NCBI GenBank assembly: GCA_036557785.1
Contig: DATBGZ010000043.1
Span: 1-64,000 of the forward strand
DNA length: 64,000 nucleotides
Origin: DATBGZ01 sp036557785
GTDB taxonomy: Bacteria > Actinomycetota > Actinomycetes > Mycobacteriales > Micromonosporaceae
Direction of reading: 5' to 3'
The translations under genes and the position numbers were made by a program. Below the pieces are notes generated by a model, which saw only the letters and a program-made list of their open reading frames with translations, had not been told where the DNA came from and ran no database searches. This document shows positions 1-8,582 of this stretch, in pieces (the first letter of the stretch is position 1; each line of letters starts with the position of its first letter).

Positions 1-282
1 ACAACCCAACAGGTCACCGGAGTGCCAACCCTCGCGGACGCCATGCCCGGCGTCCTTGCGTCGCAGCACCTGCACCACCGCGCCCATCAACAGACCGCGC
101 TCGTGGTTCGCCTGCCGGAACTGGGCCGCCAGCACCAGCACGGCCTCGAACCCGCTCCCTCCCGCCACATCGACATCAGCCAACGCAGCGGCCAGCCCGG
201 GCCCGGCCGGAATCGCAGCCAGCGCGGCGACCGGCGCACTCGCCACCGGCACCGACGCTCTGGTCCTGCTCTTCACGGCCAC
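1..282 (-). CDS. DUF222 / 13E12-like HNH protein, N-terminal part (cut by the window edge)
   Basis: An open frame of 94 codons runs from a GTG at 282 (second GTG at 276) off the left edge, with an in-frame TAG just upstream of the start. Codons are strongly GC3-rich. The residues include a stretch FEAVLVLAAQFRQANHERGL, which resembles the helical DUF222 region of actinobacterial 13E12-repeat/HNH endonuclease proteins. That family is usually 400-600 aa with an HNH nuclease domain at the C-terminus, which would lie outside the window. No clear ribosome binding site precedes either start. The family call is from pattern recognition of a short stretch and is moderate. Confidence 0.5.
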   Translation of the reverse strand, partial: MAVKSRTRASVPVASAPVAALAAIPAGPGLAAALADVDVAGGSGFEAVLVLAAQFRQANHERGLLMGAVVQVLRRKDAGHGVREGWHSGDLLGC

Positions 283-385
283 CCGAACACGCTAACCCAG
301 TCGTACGACATTTGTTCGACGCCACGCCGAGCGAGCCAAAAGAATAACCCAGTGCCACCACACACGTCGTAAGTCCACAGTAGAG

Positions 386-421
386 TCAGGCCAGGCCGAT
401 AGCCTCCAAGCTGCGCAGGTT
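386..421. repeat. Imperfect copy of the gntR1 3' end
   Basis: The roughly 35 bp at 386-421 repeat, with a few mismatches, the last 11-12 codons of gntR1 at 554-589. Both read LR-x-LEAIGL before the stop on the minus strand. The two copies flank the DUF1016 fragment as direct repeats 168 bp apart, which suggests insertion or recombination at the end of the regulator gene. Confidence 0.6.
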
Positions 422-553
422 CTTCTCCTCGAAGCCCGGGCCGAAGCGGAGGGCCGATTCTCGCGACAACGTCGCGACAATCTCAGCGCCGTAGCCGGCA
501 CGCTCGATGGCGAGAACCTTGGTGTCGATCAGCCGTCCGACCTGCCAGAACTG
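386..553 (-). pseudogene. DUF1016 (YhcG-type nuclease) N-terminal fragment with a gntR-like tail
   Basis: Directly after the gntR1 stop codon, in the same frame, 55 codons read QFWQVGRLIDTKVLAIERAG and then GAEIVATLSRESALRFGPGF, ending in EEKNLRSLEAIGLA and a stop. The first part matches the N-terminal domain of DUF1016/PDDEXK nucleases (tryptophan, GRLI, RAGYG, LSRE, GPGFEEKNLR landmarks). The last ten residues instead copy the C-terminus of the adjacent GntR protein. There is no start codon of its own and the nuclease domain is absent. It is a recombination scar rather than a working gene. Confidence 0.55.
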
Positions 554-1231
554 TCAGGTCAGGCCGATGGCCTCGAGGTTGCGCAGGGCGTCGATGACGC
601 TGGCGATGTGAGCACGCATCGCCTCTTCCGCCGCCTTCGGTGAGCGCGACCGGATCGCGTCGATGATGCGCTCGTGCTGCGGCAACGAGACGGCGGGCCG
701 GCCCGGAAGCAGGGACAGCGCGTACTGGTGGCGTACGAGCTGGCCGCGCATCGTCTCGATGAGGCTGTCCGCGGTCCGGTGCCGGGCCGCGGCCTGGATC
801 AGCCCGTGCAGCCGTTCGTTCAACTCGCTGTAGCGGCGAAGCTCGCCCGAGGTGACCGCCCGGCGCATGAGCAGACCGATCTCATCGAGCTCGCTGGCCT
901 GCTCGTCGGTGACGCGTTCGGCGGCGCGGGCAGCCACGAGGCCTTCGAGGACCATGCGTACCTCGGTGATCTCGACAGCCTCCTCGAAGGAGATCTTGCG
1001 GACCTGCGCGCCCCGGTTGCGCTGCACCTCGACGAGCCCGTCGGCCGCGAGGTCCTGCAGCGCGGTGCGGATCGTGAACCGGCTGGCCCCGAACCGCTCG
1101 CACAGGGCCGCCTCGACCAACCGTTCACCGGGCAGATATTCACCACCGAGGATGGCCTTGCGCAACGCCTCCCGGGCCGTACCGTCCACGACCGGTGGCC
1201 GCGACTCGGCCTTCCGTTGCTGTGCGGGCAT
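554..1231 (-). CDS. GntR family (FadR/FCD subfamily) transcriptional regulator
   Basis: A 225-aa repressor-type regulator. Residues about 17-85 form the winged helix-turn-helix (LREAILGG-like opening, ERFGASRFTIRTALQDLAADG recognition region, then the wing around RNRGAQVRKI). Residues about 90-215 form an all-helical FCD ligand domain, whose members often bind organic acids with metal-binding Asp/His residues; NERLH and QHERII are visible. It is the last gene of the importer/UGSC/SDR operon, 10 bp after the preceding SDR, so it probably senses a substrate or intermediate of that operon. The effector is unknown. Length is normal for the subfamily. Confidence 0.88.
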   Translation of the reverse strand: MPAQQRKAESRPPVVDGTAREALRKAILGGEYLPGERLVEAALCERFGASRFTIRTALQDLAADGLVEVQRNRGAQVRKISFEEAVEITEVRMVLEGLVAARAAERVTDEQASELDEIGLLMRRAVTSGELRRYSELNERLHGLIQAAARHRTADSLIETMRGQLVRHQYALSLLPGRPAVSLPQHERIIDAIRSRSPKAAEEAMRAHIASVIDALRNLEAIGLT

Positions 1232-1241
1232 CCGTCCTCCC

Positions 1242-2045
1242 TCACGCTCGCCGGTTCGGTTCGGTGCGCCCCGGCATGGTCCGGGTAGTCGTCATCCCGC
1301 CGTCCACCGACAGTACCTGCCCCGTGATCCTCCTCGATTCGTCCGAAGCGAGGAATACCGCGACGTTAGCGATGTCCTCGGGCCGGCCCATCGGCGGGAT
1401 CCCCACCGCGTCCAGGTCCGGGATCGGGATCCCCCGCCGGGTGAACCCGGTGACGATGCGGTCGGTGGCGGTGCCGCCCGGGGCGATCGCGTTGACCCGG
1501 ATGCCGCTGGCCGCGTAGCTCGCGGCCATGGCCCGGGTCAGACCGGTGATCGCGGCCTTCGCGGCGCTGTAGCACGACCGGCCGCCCGGCGCGACGCCGA
1601 GCAGGCCCGCGGCTGACGACGTGTTGACGATGCTGCCACCGCGCCCCTGGTCGAGCATGGCCCTGACCCCGTGCCGGGACACCAGGAACGTCCCGAACAG
1701 GTCGACCTGCATGGTGCGCCAGAACTCGGCGACGTCGACCTCGTGCACCGCACCGTCGGCGTCCCGCGAGCCGCCGGCGTTGTTGTAGACCACATCGACG
1801 CTGCCGAACTCCTGCGTGGCCGCGGCGACCAACGCCTGCACGCTGCCCTCGTCGGTGATGTCGCACTCGACGAACCGGCACTGCCCGTCCGCGGCCCGGA
1901 CCAGCTCCTCGGTCTGCTTGCCGAGCTCGGGCACCAGCTCCGCGACGACGACCCGCGCTCCCTCGGCGGCGAAGCGCAGCGCCGCGCTGCGGCCGATGCC
2001 TGAGCCGGAACCGGTGATGATCGCGACCTTGCCGTCCAGTCTCAC
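1242..2045 (-). CDS. Short-chain dehydrogenase/reductase (classical SDR)
   Basis: A 267-aa NAD(P)-dependent oxidoreductase. The Rossmann motif TGSGSGIG lies near residues 11-18, NNAGG follows at the usual place, and the catalytic Ser (NTSSAAG) and Tyr-x3-Lys (YSAAK) are present, with a C-terminal DGGM typical of classical SDRs. The GTG start at 2045 overlaps the stop of the upstream SDR by four bases (GTGA), so the two are translationally coupled. A longer open frame extends upstream but begins inside the neighbour in another frame. The substrate is not evident; context suggests oxidation of a hydroxyl group in a catabolic route. Confidence 0.88.
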   Translation of the reverse strand: MRLDGKVAIITGSGSGIGRSAALRFAAEGARVVVAELVPELGKQTEELVRAADGQCRFVECDITDEGSVQALVAAATQEFGSVDVVYNNAGGSRDADGAVHEVDVAEFWRTMQVDLFGTFLVSRHGVRAMLDQGRGGSIVNTSSAAGLLGVAPGGRSCYSAAKAAITGLTRAMAASYAASGIRVNAIAPGGTATDRIVTGFTRRGIPIPDLDAVGIPPMGRPEDIANVAVFLASDESRRITGQVLSVDGGMTTTRTMPGRTEPNRRA

Positions 2046-3043
2046 CGGCCCTGGCCCTTCTTCGCGGGGCGGACGCGCGGCGCGGGGGCCGGCGGAGCGC
2101 CAGCGTCGGCCGAGAGCTCCTGGTCCAGTTCGCCCGTGACGTCCAGCGGGATCAGCGGGACGGGGCCGGCCACGTCGGTCGACGCGGCCGGCAGGTAGGC
2201 GAAGTTCTTGGCGCGAGCCCCGCCGTCGACGACGAAGTCGCAGCCGGTGATGAGCCGGGCGTAGTCCGAGCACATCCACGCCACGCAATGCCCGATGTCG
2301 GTCGGCGTTCCCGTGGTACCCATCGGAACCATGGGCGTACGCTGACCCATCCAGCGCGCGGGCCGGCGCCAGGGCTCGGTGCCGCCCTCCGCGCCGAGGC
2401 CATGCGGCATCCTGGGCCGGTCCAGCACCCCGCCGGGTCCCTGCGCCGCGATGAGCTCGGGGTTGTCCGGCGTGGGCGCGGTCGGGGTGAAGCTGTTGAC
2501 CCGGATCCCGTACGGCGCGAGGTCCATCGCCGCTGCCCGTACGAAGTTGTTGACCCCGCCCTTGTGGAAGGCGTACGCGATGACACCGGCCGAGCCGTTC
2601 CAGCCGTTCGACGAGGAGATCGCGATGATCGATCCCTTGATGCCATGCTCGGCCATGTAGCGGGCCGCGTGCTTGGTGTTGAGGAAGTTGCCGAGCGCGG
2701 CGACCCGTACGGCCCGGTCGAAGAACTCGGCGCTCTCGTCCAGCACGCCGCGCCCGCCGAGGATCGCCGCGTTGTTCACCACGATGTCCAGCCGGCCCCA
2801 GGTCTCGGTGACGGTACGCAGGTACGCCAGCACCTGCTCCTCGTCGGTCACGTCACCGGGCACGGCGATCGCGGTGCCGCCGTTGCGCTCCACGCGTTTG
2901 ACCGCGGCCTGGGCGGCCTGCGGGTCGATGTCGTTGCAGGCGACCTTGGCTCCGTAACGGGACAGGGCCAGCGCGATGCCGCTGCCGATGTTGGGCCCGG
3001 CACCGGTGACGAGCGCGACCTTGCCGGCGAGGGATATCTCCAT
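2042..3043 (-). CDS. Short-chain dehydrogenase/reductase with extended C-terminus
   Basis: A 333-aa SDR. It has a TGAGPNIG cofactor loop near residue 13, NNAA, catalytic Ser (AISSSNG) and a YAFHK Tyr/Lys pair. Between residues about 200 and 240 it carries an extra Trp/Arg-rich loop, and after the usual SDR end (VVDGGA) there is a roughly 55-residue Pro/Ala-rich tail ending in basic residues. It is longer than the usual 250-270 aa. ATG at 3043 follows the UGSC partner stop by one base. It is not the mycofactocin-coupled SDR type with the long insertion in the glycine loop. Substrate unknown. Confidence 0.85.
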   Translation of the reverse strand: MEISLAGKVALVTGAGPNIGSGIALALSRYGAKVACNDIDPQAAQAAVKRVERNGGTAIAVPGDVTDEEQVLAYLRTVTETWGRLDIVVNNAAILGGRGVLDESAEFFDRAVRVAALGNFLNTKHAARYMAEHGIKGSIIAISSSNGWNGSAGVIAYAFHKGGVNNFVRAAAMDLAPYGIRVNSFTPTAPTPDNPELIAAQGPGGVLDRPRMPHGLGAEGGTEPWRRPARWMGQRTPMVPMGTTGTPTDIGHCVAWMCSDYARLITGCDFVVDGGARAKNFAYLPAASTDVAGPVPLIPLDVTGELDQELSADAGAPPAPAPRVRPAKKGQGR

Positions 3044-3044
3044 G

Positions 3045-4102
<1,058 letters not shown>

Positions 4103-4106
<4 letters not shown>

Positions 4107-4660
4107 GCCGCTGCCCCGGGGTGGTCGGTGGTGAGTGTCGCGACGATCTCCGGCAGGGCCGAGACGGCCCGCTCGCGCAACTGCTCCGGGCCGAGCGGAG
4201 CCACCGGGTGGGCGGTCTGTACGTAGTGGTAGCCCGGGCTGCCCTGCAGCGCGGCCATCGCGTCGGCGGTGACCCGGAACGCGTCGCTGCAGATCACGAC
4301 GGCCGGTACGCCGGCCGCTTCGAGCGCGAGCCCATCGGCGATCGCCGAGGCGCTGCAGGAACCACAGTCGCCCACGCCGACCACGACGACGTCGCAGGCG
4401 GCCACCAGATCGTTGAGGATCTCGGGCGGGACCGGGTCGGTGATCGAGAGCTTCTTGCGCCGCACCACGCCGGCGACGCCGTGCTCGCGCTGCAGCAGCG
4501 TGCCGACCTCGTCGAGGAACTGCTCGGCGTTGCGCTTGACGTTGGCGAGCAACCCGACCCGGCTGCCCTTCAGGGTCGGCTTGCGGGCGGCGAGCGTGGT
4601 CGCGCGGGCATCGCGGGTCGCGCGCCGAACGGTCGGGTCGATCATTGCTGGGAATTTCAT
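4103..4660 (-). CDS. UGSC family protein (cysteine form), copy 1
   Basis: A 185-aa protein with a CGSC motif (VVVGVGDCGSCSASAIADGL) near residue 100. This is the Cys form of the U-G-S-C redox-like motif of UGSC (seleno)proteins, where U is selenocysteine in some bacteria; here the first residue is an ordinary TGT codon. The N-terminus reads AMIDPT, then LLANVKRNAEQFLDEV. A flavodoxin-like alternation of beta strands and helices is likely but not proven. ATG at 4660 has GGAGA five bases upstream. A longer upstream open frame overlaps the ATPase gene and is not real. Placed between the importer and its partner gene, it may act on the imported substrate. Exact reaction unknown. Confidence 0.75.
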
Positions 4661-4671
4661 CACTGTCTCCG

Positions 4672-5709
4672 CTAGGGCCGGGCGAACTGCGGGGTGGCCG
4701 AGGACGGAGTCGTCGCGGAACCGTTGGGTTCGTTGACCGGCTCCGGGAAGTGGCAGGCCACGAGGTGACTGGGGCCGAGCTCGCGCAGCAGTGGCCGCTC
4801 GTCCGCGCAGAGCTGCTGCGCCCGGGGGCAGCGGGTACGGAACCGGCAACCGCTCGGCGGGTTCAGCGGCGAGGGCGGTTCGCCGGCGGAGATGGCCCGC
4901 GCGTTCGACCGGGGCTTCGTCGGATCGAGGCTCGGGATCGAGGCGAGCAGGTCCACTGTGTACGGATGGCGCGGCGAGCGGTAGAGCGCGTCGGCGGGAC
5001 CGACCTCGCAGAGCTGACCCAGGTGCATGACCGCCACCCGGTCGCTGACCTGCTTGACCAGCGAAAGGTCGTGCGAGATGAACAGATAGCTCAACCCCAG
5101 CTCGCTGCGCAACTGCTCCAGCAGGTTGAGCACCTGGGCCTGGATGAGCACGTCCAGCGACGAGACGGGCTCGTCGCAGACGAGCAGCGCCGGTCGCAGC
5201 GCGATGGCGCGGGCGATCGCGACGCGCTGGCACTGGCCGCCCGAGAGCTGGCGTGGCCGGCGGTTGCCGTAGGTGTCGGGGTTGAGGCCCACGAGGTCGA
5301 GCAGGTCGCGCACCCGCCGCCGCCGCGTCGTGGCATCGCCGTCGTGGAAGCCGATGAGCGGCTCCTCGACGATGTCGGTGACGCGCCAGGTCGGGTTCAG
5401 TGAGCCGAACGGGTCCTGGAAGACCATCTGCATGTCCCGCCGCCCGCGCTGCAGCGCCCGGCCCCGCAGGCCCACGAGCTCGGTGCCCTGGAAGCGGACC
5501 GAACCGGACTTGGGGCGCGGGGCCTGCAGCACGCACCGGGCCAGCGTCGACTTGCCCGACCCGGTCTCGCCGACGACACCCAGGGTCTCACCAGCATCGA
5601 TGTGGAAAGAGACGTCGCTGACCGCGTGGACGGTCCCACCCCGCACGCCGCCGGCGGCCTGCACGTGGAACTCGTGGACGACGTTGTTCACCTCCAGCAG
5701 GTGGGTCAT
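4672..5709 (-). CDS. Dipeptide/oligopeptide ABC transporter ATPase (DppF-like)
   Basis: A 345-aa cytoplasmic ATPase that drives the importer. Walker A GETGSGKST lies at about residues 47-55, Q-loop FQDPFGSLNP, signature LSGGQCQRVAIARAIA, and Walker B LLVCDEPVSSLD. It ends with the oligopeptide-type C-terminal region containing the Cys-rich motif CRFRTRCPRAQQLC. ATG at 5709 overlaps the stop of the sister ATPase (ATGA). The Cys-rich C-terminus places it in the peptide/nickel/opine class, which also carries non-peptide substrates. Confidence 0.92.
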   Translation of the reverse strand: MTHLLEVNNVVHEFHVQAAGGVRGGTVHAVSDVSFHIDAGETLGVVGETGSGKSTLARCVLQAPRPKSGSVRFQGTELVGLRGRALQRGRRDMQMVFQDPFGSLNPTWRVTDIVEEPLIGFHDGDATTRRRRVRDLLDLVGLNPDTYGNRRPRQLSGGQCQRVAIARAIALRPALLVCDEPVSSLDVLIQAQVLNLLEQLRSELGLSYLFISHDLSLVKQVSDRVAVMHLGQLCEVGPADALYRSPRHPYTVDLLASIPSLDPTKPRSNARAISAGEPPSPLNPPSGCRFRTRCPRAQQLCADERPLLRELGPSHLVACHFPEPVNEPNGSATTPSSATPQFARP

Positions 5710-6692
5710 ACCGAGTCTCCGTCCGTGCAAGGGTTCCAGCACGCCCACCAATGCCCGCCCTCGTGCTCGACGAACGGCGGTCGGCTCTCGGCGCAGACCG
5801 GTTGCGCGCGTGGGCACCGCGGCTCGAACGGGCAGCCCGGGGGCAGGGCCGTCAGGTCCGGCGGCTGCCCGGGGGTGACCGGCAAGGGTGAGTGCGACGG
5901 CCGCTCCAGCCGCGGGATCGCGTCCAGCAGCGCCCGGGTGTAGGGCATCCGCAACTGTCCAAAGAGGATCCGCGTGGGCGCGTACTCCACGGCCCGCCCC
6001 GCGTACATGACGATCACCTCGTCGGCGTAGCTGGCGGCGAGGCCGAGGTCGTGGCTGATCAGGATGATCGCGGTACCGAGCCGGGAGCGCAGCTCCGTGA
6101 GCAACTCCATGATCTGGGCCTGCGTGGTGACGTCGAGCGCGGTGGTCGCCTCGTCCGCGATCAGCACCTTCGGGTCCGAGGCCAGCGCGATCGCGATCAT
6201 CACGCGCTGGCGCATGCCACCCGAGAGCTGGTGCGGGTACTGGTAGAAGCGCCGCTGCGGGTCGGGGATGCGGACCAGCGCCAGCAGCTCCATCGCGCGC
6301 TGCCGGGCCGCGGCCGAGTCGATCTCCTTGTTGTGCGCGCCGACGGACTCCACGATCTGGGTACCGACGCGCATGGTCGGGTTCAGCGATCGCGTGGGGT
6401 CCTGGAAGACCATCGCGAGGTCCGTGCCCCGGTGCCGGCGCATCTCGTCCTCGGGCATACCGACGAGTTCCACACCGTCGATGCGTACCGAGCCGGTCAC
6501 GGTCGCGGTCGGCGGGAGCAGGCCCATGAGCGCCCGCGAGCTGACCGTCTTGCCCGAACCGGACTCGCCGATGATGGCCAGCGTCCGCCCCGCCTGGAGC
6601 TGGTAGCTCAGGCCGTTGACCGCGTGCACCCGGTAGCCGGGCTGGTCGAAGCGGACGCGAAGGTCCTCGACCTGCAGCACCGCGCTGCTCAT
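5706..6692 (-). CDS. Dipeptide/oligopeptide ABC transporter ATPase (DppD-like)
   Basis: A 328-aa ATPase. It has Walker A GESGSGKTVSS near residue 40, FQDPTRSLNP, signature LSGGMRQRVMIAIALA, Walker B LIADEATTALD, and the C-terminal CPFEPRCPRAQPVC motif of the oligopeptide class. It overlaps the permease upstream by four bases and the second ATPase downstream by four bases. The heterodimeric ATPase pair with two permeases and one lipoprotein makes a complete importer. Confidence 0.92.
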   Translation of the reverse strand: MSSAVLQVEDLRVRFDQPGYRVHAVNGLSYQLQAGRTLAIIGESGSGKTVSSRALMGLLPPTATVTGSVRIDGVELVGMPEDEMRRHRGTDLAMVFQDPTRSLNPTMRVGTQIVESVGAHNKEIDSAAARQRAMELLALVRIPDPQRRFYQYPHQLSGGMRQRVMIAIALASDPKVLIADEATTALDVTTQAQIMELLTELRSRLGTAIILISHDLGLAASYADEVIVMYAGRAVEYAPTRILFGQLRMPYTRALLDAIPRLERPSHSPLPVTPGQPPDLTALPPGCPFEPRCPRAQPVCAESRPPFVEHEGGHWWACWNPCTDGDSV

Positions 6693-7579
6693 CGGCCACC
6701 ACTCCAGCGCGAGCGCAGGCCCTCACCGAGCTGGTTGAACGCGACGACCGTGAGGAACAGCGCGATCGACGGCCAGAGCACGAGGTTCGGCGTGCCCGAC
6801 AGCGAGAGCTGCCCGTCGGCGATCATGTTGCCCCAACTCGGCGAGGGTCGCTGGATGCCGAGGCCGAGGAAGCTCAGCGCTCCCTCGATCACCATGACGA
6901 CGCCCAGGCCGAGCATCGCGAACGTCATGAGCGACGGGCCGACGTTCGGCGCGATGTGCCGCAGCACAACCCGCCACATCGGTGTGCCCGACAGCTTCGC
7001 CGCGACCATGAAGGGTTGTTCCCGCAGCCGCAGCGTCTCCGCGCGGGCGATGCGGGCGAACGCCGGGACCGAGAAGAACGCCAGGGTCAAGATGGTGTTC
7101 CTTACGCCCGGGCCGAGGCTCAGCGAAACCGCCACGATCAGGGCCAGCGACGGGATCGCGATGAGCACGTCGAACAGGCGCATGATGACGCTGTCGCCGA
7201 TCCCGCCGAGATGGCCCGCTATCGCGCCCAGGCCGCCGCCGATGGCCAGGCCGATCAGGTTCACGGCGAGCGCGACCATGATCGATGTCCGCCCGCCGTA
7301 GAGGACCCGGGAGAGGATGTCGTTGCCGTTGGGATCGGTGCCGAAGGGATGCCCGGGCGAGAACGAGGGCAGCAGCGAGTTCAGCACGCTGCCGCCGATC
7401 GGCTTCGGGATCGGGGCCAGGAACGGCAGCACGAAGCACGCGAACAGGACCAGCCCGAGCAGGGCCGCGGGCCAGGCGATCTGGAAGTTCCGCCGCCAGG
7501 CGGCGGAGCCGGCGGGCGCGGGTGGCGGGGCGTCGTCGACGGTCGGCGTCGACGAGCCCCTGACCTCAGTTACTGCCAT
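6689..7579 (-). CDS. ABC transporter permease (DppC-like)
   Basis: A 296-aa inner-membrane permease. After a Pro-rich cytoplasmic N-terminus come a first membrane span (about residues 35-55), the DppC-type loop HPFGTDPNGNDILSRVLYGG, and five further spans. The EAA coupling motif is AAKLSGTPMWRVVLRHIAPN. The ATG at 7579 lies inside the end of the upstream permease gene (14-bp overlap). The next in-frame start upstream would add residues not seen in the family. Confidence 0.9.
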   Translation of the reverse strand: MAVTEVRGSSTPTVDDAPPPAPAGSAAWRRNFQIAWPAALLGLVLFACFVLPFLAPIPKPIGGSVLNSLLPSFSPGHPFGTDPNGNDILSRVLYGGRTSIMVALAVNLIGLAIGGGLGAIAGHLGGIGDSVIMRLFDVLIAIPSLALIVAVSLSLGPGVRNTILTLAFFSVPAFARIARAETLRLREQPFMVAAKLSGTPMWRVVLRHIAPNVGPSLMTFAMLGLGVVMVIEGALSFLGLGIQRPSPSWGNMIADGQLSLSGTPNLVLWPSIALFLTVVAFNQLGEGLRSRWSGGR

Positions 7580-8582
7580 AGCGGATCCTCGGGTCGAGCA
7601 CGGCGTAGAGCACATCGGCGGCCAGGTTGGCGAGCACGGTGATGAGGGCGAAGATCATCACGATCGCCTGCACCCGGGTGTAGTCCCGGGTGAGGATCCC
7701 ATCGAGCAGGTACGCGCCGATCCCGGGCAGCGCGAAGATCCGCTCGATGATCACCGTCGCTCCGATGAGCGTGCTGATGTTCAGCCCGACGATGGTGATC
7801 AGGCCGAAGGAGGAGTTGCGGAAGGCGTGCCGCAGCAGGACCCGCCAGGGACCGAGCCCCTTGGCCCGGGCCGTCATCACGTAGTCCTCGCCCTGCAACT
7901 GGTCGACCAGGTCACTGCGGAGGAACCGCGCATAGAAGCAGAGCAACGGGAAGGCGAGCGCGACCGCGGGTAAGAAGAGCGAGTACAGGTTGTTGCCCAG
8001 CCCCTTGCTGATCGACGTGAAGCCGAATGAGGGGAACCAGGGCAGCTTGACCGCGAACGCCAGGCCGAGCAGCAGGGCAAGGACATAGTTGGCCAACGAC
8101 AGTCCCGCCGTGGTGAACAGGCCGCTGATCCGGTCGAAGATCTTGTTGGGCCGGCGCGCGGCCCACAGTGCCAGCGGGATCGCCACGCCGAGCGAGATGA
8201 CGAAGGCTAACGCGACCAGCTCACCGGTGACCGCAAGCTTCTCCGGCAGCACCTGGGCGACGGGCTGCTTGCTCACGATGGACTTGCCCAGGTCGCCGCG
8301 CACGAAGTTGCCCAGCCACTCCAGGTAGCGCTGGACCGGTGGACGGTTGAACCCCAGCTCGTCGTTCAGCTTCGCGATCTGCTCGGGGGTGGCCTGCGGC
8401 CCGAGCAACTGCAGCGCCGCGCTGCCAGGGAGCAGGTTGAGCAGGACGAACATGAGGATGCTGACCCCGAGCAGGATCGGGATCGCGGTCAGCAACCTCT
8501 TGACGATCAGCCGGAGGGCCGGTGAGCCCAGCACCGCGGAGATGATCCGCGGTGCTGGGCCCGACTGTGCTACATCGGTCAC
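7566..8582 (-). CDS. ABC transporter permease (DppB-like)
   Basis: A 338-aa permease. A first membrane span (LLTAIPILLGVSILMFVLL) is followed by the periplasmic loop typical of DppB (LGFNRPPVQRYLEWLGNFVR) and then five spans. The EAA motif is TARAKGLGPWRVLLRHAF. The GTG at 8582 overlaps the binding-protein stop by four bases (GTGA). The open frame can be extended upstream only within another gene's frame, so GTG is chosen. Confidence 0.9.
   Translation of the reverse strand: MTDVAQSGPAPRIISAVLGSPALRLIVKRLLTAIPILLGVSILMFVLLNLLPGSAALQLLGPQATPEQIAKLNDELGFNRPPVQRYLEWLGNFVRGDLGKSIVSKQPVAQVLPEKLAVTGELVALAFVISLGVAIPLALWAARRPNKIFDRISGLFTTAGLSLANYVLALLLGLAFAVKLPWFPSFGFTSISKGLGNNLYSLFLPAVALAFPLLCFYARFLRSDLVDQLQGEDYVMTARAKGLGPWRVLLRHAFRNSSFGLITIVGLNISTLIGATVIIERIFALPGIGAYLLDGILTRDYTRVQAIVMIFALITVLANLAADVLYAVLDPRIRYGSN

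Noticed and set aside
22..372. Plus-strand open frame at the left edge
   Set aside because: It is the complement of the DUF222-like gene and has shadow composition rich in His, Arg and Gln.
4360..4381. Possible selenocysteine codon in the UGSC motif
   Set aside because: The codon is TGT in copy 1 and TGC in copy 2, both normal cysteine; no TGA is used and no SECIS-like hairpin is needed.
4661..5536. Long upstream extension of the UGSC copy 1 frame
   Set aside because: It overlaps the ATPase gene in another frame, is Arg/Ala/Pro-rich shadow sequence, and an ATG with a good ribosome binding site exists at 4660.
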